From the NCBI GenBank assembly GCA_934668295.1, contig CAKUND010000067.1:1-10703 (forward strand): a DNA stretch of 10,703 nt, given 5' to 3'. Positions 1 through 7,081 of the stretch are shown here, in pieces. Under the pieces are notes generated by a model. It was given only the letters and a program-made list of their open reading frames with translations, did not search any database and had not been told where the DNA came from. The position numbers and the translations under genes are program-made. The stretch's first letter is position 1; each line of letters starts with the position of its first letter. This stretch comes from an uncultured Oscillospiraceae bacterium (GTDB taxonomy: Bacteria > Bacillota > Clostridia > Oscillospirales > Oscillospiraceae).

Positions 1-1221
1 CATTCGAAGCTCTTTATCGTCAAGGATGGGCAGGCGCACATGGCGAATCTGTCCGTCTATATGTCCACCGCCGTCAATGGCGTCGCGGAGATCCACTCCC
101 AGATCCTGAAGGACGATCTGTTCAAGGACTGGTACGCCGTCTATCCCGACCGCTTCCAGAACAAGACCAATGGCATCACGCCCCGCCGCTGGCTGGGCCT
201 GTCCAATCCGGAGCTGTGCGGTCTGCTCGACAGCAAGGTCGGCGCAGGATATCTGAAAAATCTCGACCAGCTGGAGGCGCTGAAGGCCGGCATCGACGAG
301 ATGACCATCAAGCAGTTCAACGCTATCAAGCTGGAAAAGAAGCGCCAGCTCTGCCGCGTGATCGAGGAGCATGAGGGCGTCGCGCTCGATCCGTCGTTCA
401 TCTTCGACGTGCAGGTCAAGCGCCTGCATGAGTATAAGCGCCAGCTGCTCAACGCCCTGAGCATCATGGATCTGTATCTGTCCATCAAGGACGGCAGCAT
501 CAAGGACTTCACCCCCACCGCCTTTATCTTCGGCGCCAAAGCCGCGCCGGGGTATCGCCGCGCAAAAGCAATCATTCATTATATAAATCGCGTAGCCGAC
601 CTCGTCAACAATGATCCCGCCATGGATGGCGTGATGAAGGTCGTCTTCGTGCAGAACTATAACTGCTCCTATGCCGAGCATATCATCCCCGCCGCTGATA
701 TTTCCGAGCAGATCTCTCCGGCCGGTACGGAGGCGTCCGGCACGGGCAACATGAAGCTCATGCTGAACGGCGCTGTGACGCTCGGCACGCTCGACGGCGC
801 AAACGTCGAGATCGCGGAGCAGGCAGGCAGCGAGAACGAGTATATCTTCGGCGCGACCGTCGAGGAGATCAACATGGTGAAGCCCAGCTACAACGCCCGC
901 AGCTTCTACGAGGCCAACCCGAACCTCCGCCGCGCCGTCGACACCCTGATCGACGGGACTGTTCCCACCGATGAAGAGCAGCACGAGCTCTATACGTCTC
1001 TGCTCAAAGGCGCAAGCTGGCACAAGCCGGATCAGTATTTCATCTTCTACGACTTCGACAGCTATAAAAAAGCCCGTCTGCGCGTGAATCATGAATACTG
1101 CGACCGCATTGCCTTTGGCCGCAAGTGCCTCATGAATGTCGCCTCCGCAGGCAAATTCTCCTCTGACCGCACCATCCGCCAGTATGCCGAAGACATCTGG
1201 CACGTCAAGCCCGTAAAATAA
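1..1221 (+). CDS. glgP: Glycogen/starch phosphorylase, C-terminal half (5' end outside window)
   Basis: The reading frame is open from base 1, so the gene begins upstream and only about 406 residues are visible, roughly half of a family member of about 800 residues. The enzyme releases glucose-1-phosphate from alpha-1,4-glucans by phosphorolysis in the cytoplasm, using pyridoxal phosphate. The PLP site is plain: EASGTGNMK with the Schiff-base lysine at codon 754-756, followed by LMLNGAVTLGTLDGANVEI. Other family hallmarks are FQNKTNGITPRRWL early in the visible part, DVQVKRLHEYKRQLLN in the middle, and FGAKAAPGY before the PLP site. The protein ends in DIWHVKPVK and a TAA stop. Nothing looks broken. 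A GC-rich hairpin follows the stop, so this is probably the last gene of its transcript. The call is firm at family level; glycogen versus maltodextrin preference cannot be told from this half. Confidence 0.96.
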   Translation, partial: HSKLFIVKDGQAHMANLSVYMSTAVNGVAEIHSQILKDDLFKDWYAVYPDRFQNKTNGITPRRWLGLSNPELCGLLDSKVGAGYLKNLDQLEALKAGIDEMTIKQFNAIKLEKKRQLCRVIEEHEGVALDPSFIFDVQVKRLHEYKRQLLNALSIMDLYLSIKDGSIKDFTPTAFIFGAKAAPGYRRAKAIIHYINRVADLVNNDPAMDGVMKVVFVQNYNCSYAEHIIPAADISEQISPAGTEASGTGNMKLMLNGAVTLGTLDGANVEIAEQAGSENEYIFGATVEEINMVKPSYNARSFYEANPNLRRAVDTLIDGTVPTDEEQHELYTSLLKGASWHKPDQYFIFYDFDSYKKARLRVNHEYCDRIAFGRKCLMNVASAGKFSSDRTIRQYAEDIWHVKPVK

Positions 1222-1230
1222 AACAGCAAA

Positions 1231-1258
1231 GCGCAGGGCCGGGAAACCGGTCCTGCGC
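1231..1258 (+). terminator. Hairpin after glgP, possible terminator without a U-tract
   Basis: Ten bases after the glgP stop there is a 12-bp stem (1231-1242 with 1247-1258, one G-U pair) closed by a GAAA tetraloop. It is not followed by a run of T on the plus strand, so it may be a weak or Rho-assisted terminator, an mRNA 3'-end stabiliser, or a partial barrier that lets some transcription into the next gene, whose ribosome binding site lies 14 nt downstream of the stem. Confidence 0.5.
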
Positions 1259-1286
1259 TCTGCGGCTATACAAAGGAAAATAAAAC

Positions 1287-2876
1287 ATGTTTGATTATCT
1301 GATTCAAAACGGACAGCTCATCGACGGCACCGGCGCTCCGGCCGTACATGCTGACCTCGCTATCCAGAACGGGAAAATCGCCGCAGTCGGCAGCCTGAAG
1401 GATGCTTCCGCCGGGACGGTGATCGACGCGGCAGGGAAGTATGTCACACCGGGCTTCATCGACATCCACCGCCACGCCGACGCAGCGATTTTCCGCCCGC
1501 ACTTCGGCGAGCTCGAGCTGAAGCAGGGCCTGACCACTGTCGTCAACGGAAACTGCGGCCTGTCCGTCACGCCCTGCGCCGGTACATACAAAAAGGAGAT
1601 CGAGGCCTATCTGACGCCCGTTACCGGCACGCTGCCGGAGAACGTTGACTTTTCTGGCCTCGCGGCCTATCTGCGCGACGCCAGAAATACGTCCAGCCCC
1701 ATCCATACGGCCATGCTTGCGGGCAGCGGCACCATCCGCGCCTGCGCGGCAGGCTTCGGCACGCCCGAGCTTGACGCGGCCCAGATGGCCGAGATCCACC
1801 GCCTCATTGAGCAGGAGCTTGCCGCAGGCGCGCTCGGCGTTTCGCTGGGCCTTGGCTACGCGCCGGACTGCTTCTATTCGACCGAAACGCTCATCGAAGC
1901 GCTTCAGCCGCTCAAAAATTCCGGCATTCCCATCACCGTCCATATGCGGCAGGAGGGCAGCGGCGTAGTCGACGCGCTCCGTGAGATGATCGCCGTCGCA
2001 AAGGCCCTGCATACCCCAGTCGAGGTCAGCCATCTCAAATCCATCGGAAAGGCCAACTGGCGCCGCTGCACCCCGGAAATGCTCCGTCTGATGCGTGATG
2101 CCCGGCAGGAGGGCATCGAGATCGCCTGCGACGTCTATCCCTATACCGCCGGCTCGACCCAGCTCGTCCACGTTCTTCCGCCGGAGAGCCAGAAGGGCGG
2201 TCTGGAAGCGCTGACTGAAAACCTGTCCGATCCCGCGTTCCGCGAAGCACTCAAGGCGCGCATGCTGACCGGCAGCGACTTTGAAAATATCTCACTTCTC
2301 GTCGGCTTTGAAAACATCGTCGCCTCTAGTATCTCGCGGGAGGAGCTGCGGCAGTACGAGGGGCAGAGCCTCGCCGCCATCGCGCAGCAGCAGGGGAAGG
2401 ATCCCTTTACCGCGCTGTTCGATCTGCTGCAGGCCGCGCACTGCGATGTGACCATGATCGATTTCATTGCTGCTGAGGATGATATCTGTGATATCCTGCG
2501 CGACGCGCACAGCTGCGTGATCTCCGACAGTACCTATCCCACCACCGGCATGCTCCATCCGCGCGTCTACGGCACCTACACGACGCTCCTGGAGCACTTT
2601 GTCCGCGAAAAGCAGGTGCTTTCCATCGAAGCGGCCGTACACAAATGCACGGGCCGTGCCGCACAGGTCATGGGCCTGAAAACAAAGGGCGTTCTCGCCC
2701 CCGGCATGGACGCGGACCTGAACATTTTCGACCTTTCCGCCGTCCATACCTGTGCGACCTATTCTGACCCCGCCCAATTCTCAGCCGGCATGGACACCGT
2801 CTTTGTCGGCGGCCGGCCCGCCGTCCTGAACGGAAGCTTCACCGGCAGCATGGCAGGCACAGTCCTGACGCGATAA
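1287..2876 (+). CDS. N-acyl-D-amino-acid deacylase family amidohydrolase (DAA1)
   Basis: A 529-residue cytoplasmic metal-dependent amidohydrolase of the D-aminoacylase family, whose members hydrolyse N-acyl-D-amino acids to D-amino acid and carboxylate. The start is supported by AAAGGA at 1272-1277, 9 nt upstream. The N-terminal beta-sandwich segment (MFDYLIQNGQLIDGTGAP) leads into the barrel with PGFIDIHRHAD: the HxH motif is H61/H63, with Arg between where Gly or Thr is common. Further candidate metal or catalytic residues at the expected places are C90 (GNCG), H219 (VHMRQEG), H249 (SHLKS) and D414 (SDSTYP), followed by HPRVYGTY. The C-terminal KGVLAPGMDADLNIFD returns to the sandwich domain. 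Length is normal for the family (about 480-530). It follows glgP after a hairpin and ends at a clear terminator. Exact substrate (D-Glu, D-Asp, hydrophobic D-residues or another N-acyl compound) cannot be assigned. A paralogue lies at 4011-5597 in convergent orientation. Confidence 0.88.
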   Translation: MFDYLIQNGQLIDGTGAPAVHADLAIQNGKIAAVGSLKDASAGTVIDAAGKYVTPGFIDIHRHADAAIFRPHFGELELKQGLTTVVNGNCGLSVTPCAGTYKKEIEAYLTPVTGTLPENVDFSGLAAYLRDARNTSSPIHTAMLAGSGTIRACAAGFGTPELDAAQMAEIHRLIEQELAAGALGVSLGLGYAPDCFYSTETLIEALQPLKNSGIPITVHMRQEGSGVVDALREMIAVAKALHTPVEVSHLKSIGKANWRRCTPEMLRLMRDARQEGIEIACDVYPYTAGSTQLVHVLPPESQKGGLEALTENLSDPAFREALKARMLTGSDFENISLLVGFENIVASSISREELRQYEGQSLAAIAQQQGKDPFTALFDLLQAAHCDVTMIDFIAAEDDICDILRDAHSCVISDSTYPTTGMLHPRVYGTYTTLLEHFVREKQVLSIEAAVHKCTGRAAQVMGLKTKGVLAPGMDADLNIFDLSAVHTCATYSDPAQFSAGMDTVFVGGRPAVLNGSFTGSMAGTVLTR

Positions 2877-2892
2877 CCGCAAATATACGCCA

Positions 2893-2928
2893 CCCCCGGC
2901 AGCCGCCAAAGCGACTGCCGGGGGTTTT
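2893..2928 (+). terminator. Intrinsic terminator of DAA1
   Basis: A 10-bp GC-rich stem (2893-2902 with 2915-2924) is followed directly by TTTT at 2925-2928. Within the 12-nt loop three further pairs can form (2904-2906 with 2911-2913). It lies 16 nt past the DAA1 stop. It also sits just beyond the end of the convergent DUF5131 gene, but the minus-strand side lacks a U-tract. Confidence 0.85.
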
Positions 2929-2958
2929 GCGTGCTGCGGGCAAAAGCAACGTCTGCTG

Positions 2959-3717
2959 CTACAAAGCAGACGAACGATCTGCTCTGTTCCACGCAATCGG
3001 CTTCGTCTCAGACCTGTAGTTGATCCCGGCCAGACGCGCCTGCCTGCACAGATCCCTCGTTTGCAGCTTATACTGCCTGCCGTCCTTTATAAAGTGCGTG
3101 CCGCATTGGCGGAACTCAAAATTGACCTGCTTTCGGATGCACTGCTCCCGGAGATCAAGCACCCACGCATAGTCAAGCTGCCGCGCATCCCTGTCCGACT
3201 CTCCGCCGGCGACGACCAGCTCCACACCGTCCAGATACGGCTCCAGCTCCACGCGCTCTAAAAGCGGCTGCGCGGTGATACATTTGTGCCGGATGGGGAG
3301 TGCGCTGAAAATAGGCAGCTTTTTGTCTGCGTTTCGCTGATTCTCGATCGTACAGCATACCACAACATTCTCGTATCCGTCCGCGCAATCCTCCGGCATG
3401 CACTGCGGGAAGCGCTCAATGCGCTTAGTCAGAAAGAGAAATGTGCAGTCCTGCCGCTCTCTTATCATCTGCCAGCACGCGCTGCGCCACGGATCGGCTT
3501 CTTCTATGAGAAAATCAGTCGAAAAGCCCAGATATACAAGCCCCGGCTTCATTCGATAGCCGCCCTTTTTCATCTGTACGACCGGCTTGTCAAAGTCCTT
3601 CGTCCGGACGATCAGACTCGTGTCGACCCCTCTTTTTGCATCGCCCTTATGAATGTAGCAATGCGCGCAGCCCTCGCTGCACCGTTTGCACCCGCGCCAT
3701 GGATTCCACATCGCCAT
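2959..3717 (-). CDS. DUF5131 / phage Gp37-Gp68 family protein with radical-SAM-like Cys motif
   Basis: A 252-residue protein of the DUF5131 (phage Gp37/Gp68) family, recognised from the N-terminal MAMWNPWRGCKRCSEGCAHC, the central LTKRIERFP (about residues 96-104), VVAGGESD (168-175) and a late FRQCGTHF where FKQWG-type sequences are usual. Cysteines 10, 13, 17 and 20 are clustered; C13-x3-C17-x2-C20 has the CX3CX2C spacing of radical-SAM enzymes that bind a 4Fe-4S cluster. The biochemical role of the family is not established; members occur in phages and mobile islands, often beside a three-Cys-motif partner protein (TcmP), and none is seen within this window. The start ATG is supported by AGGGAG at 3727-3732, 9 nt upstream. 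A small ORF ends 3 nt before it, so the two are probably co-translated. Length and motifs suggest an intact protein. Confidence 0.85.
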   Translation of the reverse strand: MAMWNPWRGCKRCSEGCAHCYIHKGDAKRGVDTSLIVRTKDFDKPVVQMKKGGYRMKPGLVYLGFSTDFLIEEADPWRSACWQMIRERQDCTFLFLTKRIERFPQCMPEDCADGYENVVVCCTIENQRNADKKLPIFSALPIRHKCITAQPLLERVELEPYLDGVELVVAGGESDRDARQLDYAWVLDLREQCIRKQVNFEFRQCGTHFIKDGRQYKLQTRDLCRQARLAGINYRSETKPIAWNRADRSSAL

Positions 3718-3720
3718 GGT

Positions 3721-3936
3721 TCAATGCTCCCTGCTGATCGGCGTTGCGGCAGGGGCGGTCTCCGTTCCGCTTTCTCTGCTCTGCGGCAGTCTGCAGACCG
3801 GCACCCAGATGCCATTTTCACAAATGGCGTTTTCCTCTGCTGTATCCGGCGTTCCTGTCCGCCAGAGATGGGCGTATTTCTGCGTATATTCCCGATCCCA
3901 GAATTCCGGGCAGATCGTGGTCGAAAACCCAATCAA
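3721..3936 (-). CDS. Small hypothetical protein upstream of DUF5131, TTG start
   Basis: A 71-residue frame that I do not recognise. It starts at TTG (3934-3936) with GGAG 6 nt upstream (complement of 3943-3946) and ends in TGA three bases before the DUF5131 start; the ribosome binding site of DUF5131 lies within its last codons. The composition looks like real protein: ICPEFWDREYTQKYAHLW, then NAICENGIWVPVCRLP, with four aromatic Trp/Tyr positions in the first half and three cysteines, but no clear zinc ribbon, signal peptide or membrane segment. The same frame is open for another 17 codons upstream (reading PDFFTYAHKPELTL) through the terminator of DAA2, and that stretch also reads like protein, so the gene may be cut at its 5' end. 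No promoter of its own is visible between the terminator and the start. It probably belongs with DUF5131 as a phage-like or island gene. Confidence 0.5.
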   Translation of the reverse strand: MIGFSTTICPEFWDREYTQKYAHLWRTGTPDTAEENAICENGIWVPVCRLPQSRESGTETAPAATPISREH

Positions 3937-3963
3937 AGTCAGCTCCGGCTTGTGTGCATACGT

Positions 3964-3994
3964 AAAAAAATCAGGCTGAGGAATTCAGCCCGAT
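3964..3994 (-). terminator. Intrinsic terminator of DAA2 (minus strand)
   Basis: On the minus strand, 16 nt after the DAA2 stop, a 10-bp stem (3985-3994 with 3970-3979, one G-U pair) with a 5-nt loop is followed by a run of seven T (complement of 3964-3970). This is a canonical Rho-independent terminator and should separate DAA2 from the small ORF and DUF5131 downstream. Confidence 0.88.
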
Positions 3995-4010
3995 TTCCTT
4001 CATCTGGATC

Positions 4011-5597
4011 TCAGCGGCTGCGGCGGAGCAGCGTTCCCGCCATTGCGCCGGTATACTGATCGTCGCGAACCGCACAGACGCCGTCAACGTAGACGCGGCA
4101 GATCCCCTCATTGGGAAGCAGCGGCTCCGCATAGGTGGCATGGTCTGTGATCCGTTCCGCATCGAACAGAACAAGATCTGCGTCCATACCGGGTCGGATC
4201 AAACCTTTTCCCCTGAGCCCATAAACCTCAGCCGGAAGACTTGTCAGCTTCCGTACAGCCTCAGCCAGCGAAATGCTCCGTTCCTCACGCACAGCACGCC
4301 GCAGGATGCACGGGAACGTGCCGATCGAGCGCGGATGCGTCATTTTCAGCCCCGGGACATACAATGCGTCGCTGCCGAACATGCACAGCGGATCCGACAT
4401 CAGATAGGAGACATCCGCCTCGCTCATGCCGAACTTGATGTACTGCACGCCCAGCTCGTTTTCCAGCAGCAGCGCCGTATATGCCTCAAATGCGGAAATG
4501 CCGCGTGCCTGCGCCAGCTGGGCAATGGTCTTACCGGTCGCTTCCGGTGTTTTAGTCGCGTTGGAGATCAGCAGACGGTCAAGCCCGCAGGCTTCAGCTG
4601 CGTCTGCGGACTGCGCAGACGAACCCAGCAGAAGCAGGGAAGCCAGCCGCGCAAGCGCGTCCTTTTCCGTCAGCGCCCGCAGAAGCGCCTGCGGCTCCAG
4701 CTGCGCAAATTCCATCGGCAGCGTAGAGATCAGCATGGTGGAGCTTGCCGCATAGGGGTACACATCGTGCGAAGCCGGAATACCAGCTTCGTGCAGCATC
4801 CGGGTCGTTTCCCGGACCTTTCCAAAGTTCTGCTCACCGACGGCCTTGTGGTGCGATACGTTAACACGGGCGCCGCCGCGGCGCGCAATGTCGATCGCCT
4901 CCTGAACGCTCTGCTCCAGCTGGTCGCCCTGATCGCGCAGATGCGAGGTATAGACGCCTCCGTGCCGCCCGACCGGCACCGTCAGCGCAGCCAGCTCATC
5001 TGTCGCTGCAAAGCGCCCCGGTGCGTAGGCAAGACCGGTGGACAGACCCAGCGCGCCAGCCTGCATGGCGTCCTCGACCAGCGCGGTCATCTGCTCCAGC
5101 TGCGGTTTGTCCGGCGCGGCAGGGGAGAAACCCATAACGGCCATCCGCACCGTTCCGTGCGGAATAAAATACGCAAGATGGATGCCCGCCTTCGTCTTTT
5201 CCATGCGCTCCAGATAAGCGGAAAAGCTGGTAAAGTCCTGATTGTCCGGATACATGGGTACGCCCTGCTGGGACAGGTATTTCCGATAAAGCGGGAAATT
5301 CTGCTCTGAGACCGGCGCGGACCCGAGCCCGCACTGTCCGCAGAGCTCCGTCGTCACGCCCTGCAGAAGCTTGCTTGCCCGTGCAGGATCGAGCGCCATA
5401 AACAGGTCCGAGTGTCCGTGCACGTCGATAAAGCCCGGCGCAAGCGTCAGCCCGGTCCCGTCGACCGTTTCGGCCGCTTCGCCGGAGAGCTTTCCGACAG
5501 CGGCGATTTTTCCGCCCTTTACAGCGGCATCCGCCGTAAATCCGGGTGCGCCTGTGCCGTCAAGCACCTGCGCATTCTGAATCAAAAGATCAAACAT
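4011..5597 (-). CDS. N-acyl-D-amino-acid deacylase family amidohydrolase, paralogue (DAA2)
   Basis: A 528-residue paralogue of DAA1 from the same D-aminoacylase-like amidohydrolase family. The long frame extends upstream without coding character; the start is the second of two adjacent ATGs (5595-5597), 5 nt after AGGAGG, giving MFDLLIQNAQVLDGTGAP, which aligns directly with the DAA1 start. Key residues: HGH at 60-62 in PGFIDVHGHSD (the common form, unlike HRH in DAA1), C89 in GQCG, H219 in TSHLRDQG, H249 in SHHK, D410 in GSD, then HPRSIGTF and KGLIRPGMDADLVLFD. All residues expected for an active metal hydrolase are present. It lies 55 nt downstream of the 3' end of an M20 amidohydrolase gene on the same strand, suggesting a deacylation cluster, but a terminator-like hairpin sits in the gap. 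With the M20 5' region lost, its promoter is not visible. The exact substrate is unknown. Confidence 0.88.
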   Translation of the reverse strand: MFDLLIQNAQVLDGTGAPGFTADAAVKGGKIAAVGKLSGEAAETVDGTGLTLAPGFIDVHGHSDLFMALDPARASKLLQGVTTELCGQCGLGSAPVSEQNFPLYRKYLSQQGVPMYPDNQDFTSFSAYLERMEKTKAGIHLAYFIPHGTVRMAVMGFSPAAPDKPQLEQMTALVEDAMQAGALGLSTGLAYAPGRFAATDELAALTVPVGRHGGVYTSHLRDQGDQLEQSVQEAIDIARRGGARVNVSHHKAVGEQNFGKVRETTRMLHEAGIPASHDVYPYAASSTMLISTLPMEFAQLEPQALLRALTEKDALARLASLLLLGSSAQSADAAEACGLDRLLISNATKTPEATGKTIAQLAQARGISAFEAYTALLLENELGVQYIKFGMSEADVSYLMSDPLCMFGSDALYVPGLKMTHPRSIGTFPCILRRAVREERSISLAEAVRKLTSLPAEVYGLRGKGLIRPGMDADLVLFDAERITDHATYAEPLLPNEGICRVYVDGVCAVRDDQYTGAMAGTLLRRSR

Positions 5598-5602
5598 CAT
5601 AG

Positions 5603-5608
5603 CCTCCT
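5603..5608 (-). promoter_or_regulatory. Ribosome binding site fixing the DAA2 start
   Basis: AGGAGG on the minus strand precedes two consecutive ATG codons at distances of 2 and 5 nt. The second spacing is the usable one, which rules out the 85-codon upstream extension of the open frame. Confidence 0.8.
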
Positions 5609-5609
5609 G

Positions 5610-5638
5610 AAAAACCGGCGCGGCGCCTGCTGCGCCGG
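5610..5638 (-). terminator. Terminator-like hairpin between M20 remnant and DAA2
   Basis: On the minus strand a 7-bp all-GC stem (5632-5638 with 5615-5621) with a 10-nt loop is followed by TTTTT (complement of 5610-5614). It ends only a few bases before the DAA2 ribosome binding site. It could end M20 transcription, attenuate read-through into DAA2, or both. No separate DAA2 promoter was recognised downstream of it. Confidence 0.6.
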
Positions 5639-5652
5639 AGTTTGTTGGGGGA

Positions 5653-6540
5653 TCAGGCAAGCAGGGAAGCGGTAACGGCCGTAAACATGGCCGCGCCATT
5701 TGCCAGCGCCTGTTCGTCAAAATCAAAGTGGTCGTTGTGGTTTGCGGCCGGGCAGGCGCAGAGCAGTCCGACGTATGCGGCCTGTCCGCTCTGCTGCTGT
5801 ACACGCTGTGCCATACAGGAGAAATCCTCGCTGCCACCGCCGAGCGAACCAACGCGCATCACGCGCAGTCCGAGCGTCTCTTTACAGACGCGCTCGACCC
5901 GTTCGGAAAGCGTCCAGTCGCACGTCAGAGCGGCTGCATGGCCCATAGCCTGCGTCTCGACCGTGCAGTCCTGCATCTCGGCTGCGGATTTTACGATCTG
6001 CTGCGCACGGCGGAGCATATACTCGTTTGCCTCTGTCGTCTGTCCGCGTACCTCCAGCTCCAGCTTTGCCGTTTCACAGATGACGTTGCGGCCCGTGCCT
6101 GCATGGAGCGTGCCGACATTCAGCTGCGTCGGCGTGCTGCCGAAACGGGGGATGGCGTGCAGATTCAAAACGGCGGTCGCCGCGGCGAGCAGCGCGTTGC
6201 GGCCCTCCTGCGGGGCGATCCCCGCATGGGCGGAGCGGCCACGGAACGTCACGTCCAGCTTGGAGGTGGCAAGCCCGCCCTGACCGTTTTCTTTCAGAAC
6301 GCCGATGTCGACCAGCCCTGCGGCCTTTCCCGCGGGAAACACGTGCGCGGCAAGCGCATAGTCCGCACCGTCCAGATGCCCCGCGGCAACAACAGAGCCC
6401 GCGCCGCGAACGCCCTCCTCCGCGGGCTGGAAGATCAGCCGGACTGTGCCGTGGAGCTGCCCGCGCAGCTCGCGCAGCAGCATGGCCGTGCCGATGCCGA
6501 CGGCGGCATGGCCGTCGTGCCCGCAGGCGTGCCTGCCGCC
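5653..6540 (-). pseudogene. M20-family amidohydrolase, N-terminally truncated (AbgA/HipO-like)
   Basis: The last 295 or so codons of an M20D-type amidohydrolase, a family that cleaves N-acyl or aminobenzoyl-glutamate type amides with two metal ions. Family signatures are clear: HACGHDGH near the break (metal-binding Cys and His), FQPAEEGVRGA (metal-binding Glu), AAHVFPAG (His), GRSAHAGIAPQEGRNAL in the lid/dimerisation domain, GGGSEDFS, and NHNDHFDFDEQAL (C-terminal His). Typical members have about 390-440 residues; here the coding character stops just upstream of HACGHDGH at about 6540, so about 100 N-terminal residues, including the start of the catalytic domain, are missing. The frame stays open further upstream to 7044, but that part is antisense to a LysR remnant and reads as nonsense. 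In-frame ATGs near 6585 could give a protein of about 310 residues, but it would lack a proper N-terminal fold. Probably inactive. Confidence 0.85.
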
Positions 6541-6564
6541 GAGCAGAGCGTGCAGAATCAGAAT

Positions 6565-7020
6565 CTGGAGCTGCATTTTCTCCATCAGGTTCCGGCCTGT
6601 CTGAATCTGCGCTGCAACCATCCGCTGCTTCAGAAGCTGCCGCCGCATGCCGAAACATTTGATTACCGGCTGCTGGAGGCGTATCCCTACGTAGAATACC
6701 AGAAGCTCCCTACGCGCACCGACGGATATACGACCATCAGCACGGCGGATCAGATCTGCTGCAGCTATCGGATCGTGGTGGACGAGCGCGATACGCGCTG
6801 CCGGATCGTCGGGACGACAGATGCGTTTTCTATCGGCTGCCGTCTGCCGCAGGCGATCCGCGAGCGCTACCGGCTCGAATGCGTCCCCATCCCGGAGCAG
6901 ACCATGCGCCTGTACTGCATTACCCGCCGCGGCGGAAAGCAGAACGCAGAGATTGCGCGTTATCTGCAGCTTCTGCAGGCAGTCCTGGAGGACGAGGCCT
7001 CGAATCAGGCGATACTCTGA
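6565..7020 (+). pseudogene. LysR-type regulator, C-terminal remnant without HTH
   Basis: About 151 codons on the plus strand that look like the second half of a LysR substrate-binding domain: LELHFLHQVPACLNLR then NHPLL, FDYRLLEAYPYVEY, CRIVGTTDAFSIGCRLP, and the C-terminal pattern RLYCITRRGGKQNAEIARYLQLLQ. A normal LysR protein has about 290-310 residues with an N-terminal winged helix-turn-helix; here that domain, the linker and the first half of the effector domain are absent. Upstream of about 6565 the frame runs into DNA that codes on the other strand for the M20 enzyme and is not LysR-like. There is no ribosome binding site or start at the break. The layout (regulator and hydrolase remnants pointing away from each other) fits a divergent regulator/target pair, as in abgR/abgA of E. 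coli. LysR assignment rests on pattern recognition, not a search. Confidence 0.72.
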
Positions 7021-7035
7021 GGCTGTACCATACGC

Positions 7036-7075
7036 TGTGCGCAAAGGATACGGTTTGTGCGCAAAGGATCCGGTT
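7036..7075. repeat. Tandem direct repeat, 2 x 20 bp, upstream of promoter
   Basis: Two adjacent 20-bp copies (7036-7055 and 7056-7075) starting TGTGCGCAAAGGAT and ending CGGTT, differing at a single position (A or C at the 15th base). The array ends 6 bp before the -35 box of the promoter. A 20-bp period is about two helical turns, so two protein molecules would sit on the same face, which suits an activator or tandem operator. It could also be a simple slippage duplication. Confidence 0.75.
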
Positions 7076-7081
7076 TGCTTC

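Noticed and set aside
3286..4059. Plus-strand open frame of 257 codons over the DUF5131 region
   Set aside because: It is antisense to DUF5131 and the small ORF, has no ribosome binding site, and crosses the DAA2 terminator and 3' end.
5598..5852. 85-codon N-terminal extension of DAA2
   Set aside because: It runs over the terminator hairpin and the M20 3' end, has low-complexity Pro/Thr/Arg content, and the AGGAGG site points to the ATG at 5595-5597.
5728..6564. Long plus-strand open frame leading into the LysR remnant
   Set aside because: It is antisense to the M20 coding sequence, lacks LysR or other family patterns, and results from GC-rich codon structure on the opposite strand.
6541..7044. 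Upstream part of the minus-strand open frame continuing from M20, which would make a protein of about 463 residues
   Set aside because: The translation shows no M20 N-terminal motifs and lies antisense to LysR-like coding; the open frame is accidental.
7036..7075. Minimal CRISPR array
   Set aside because: The two 20-bp copies are directly adjacent with no spacer, and there are no cas genes nearby.
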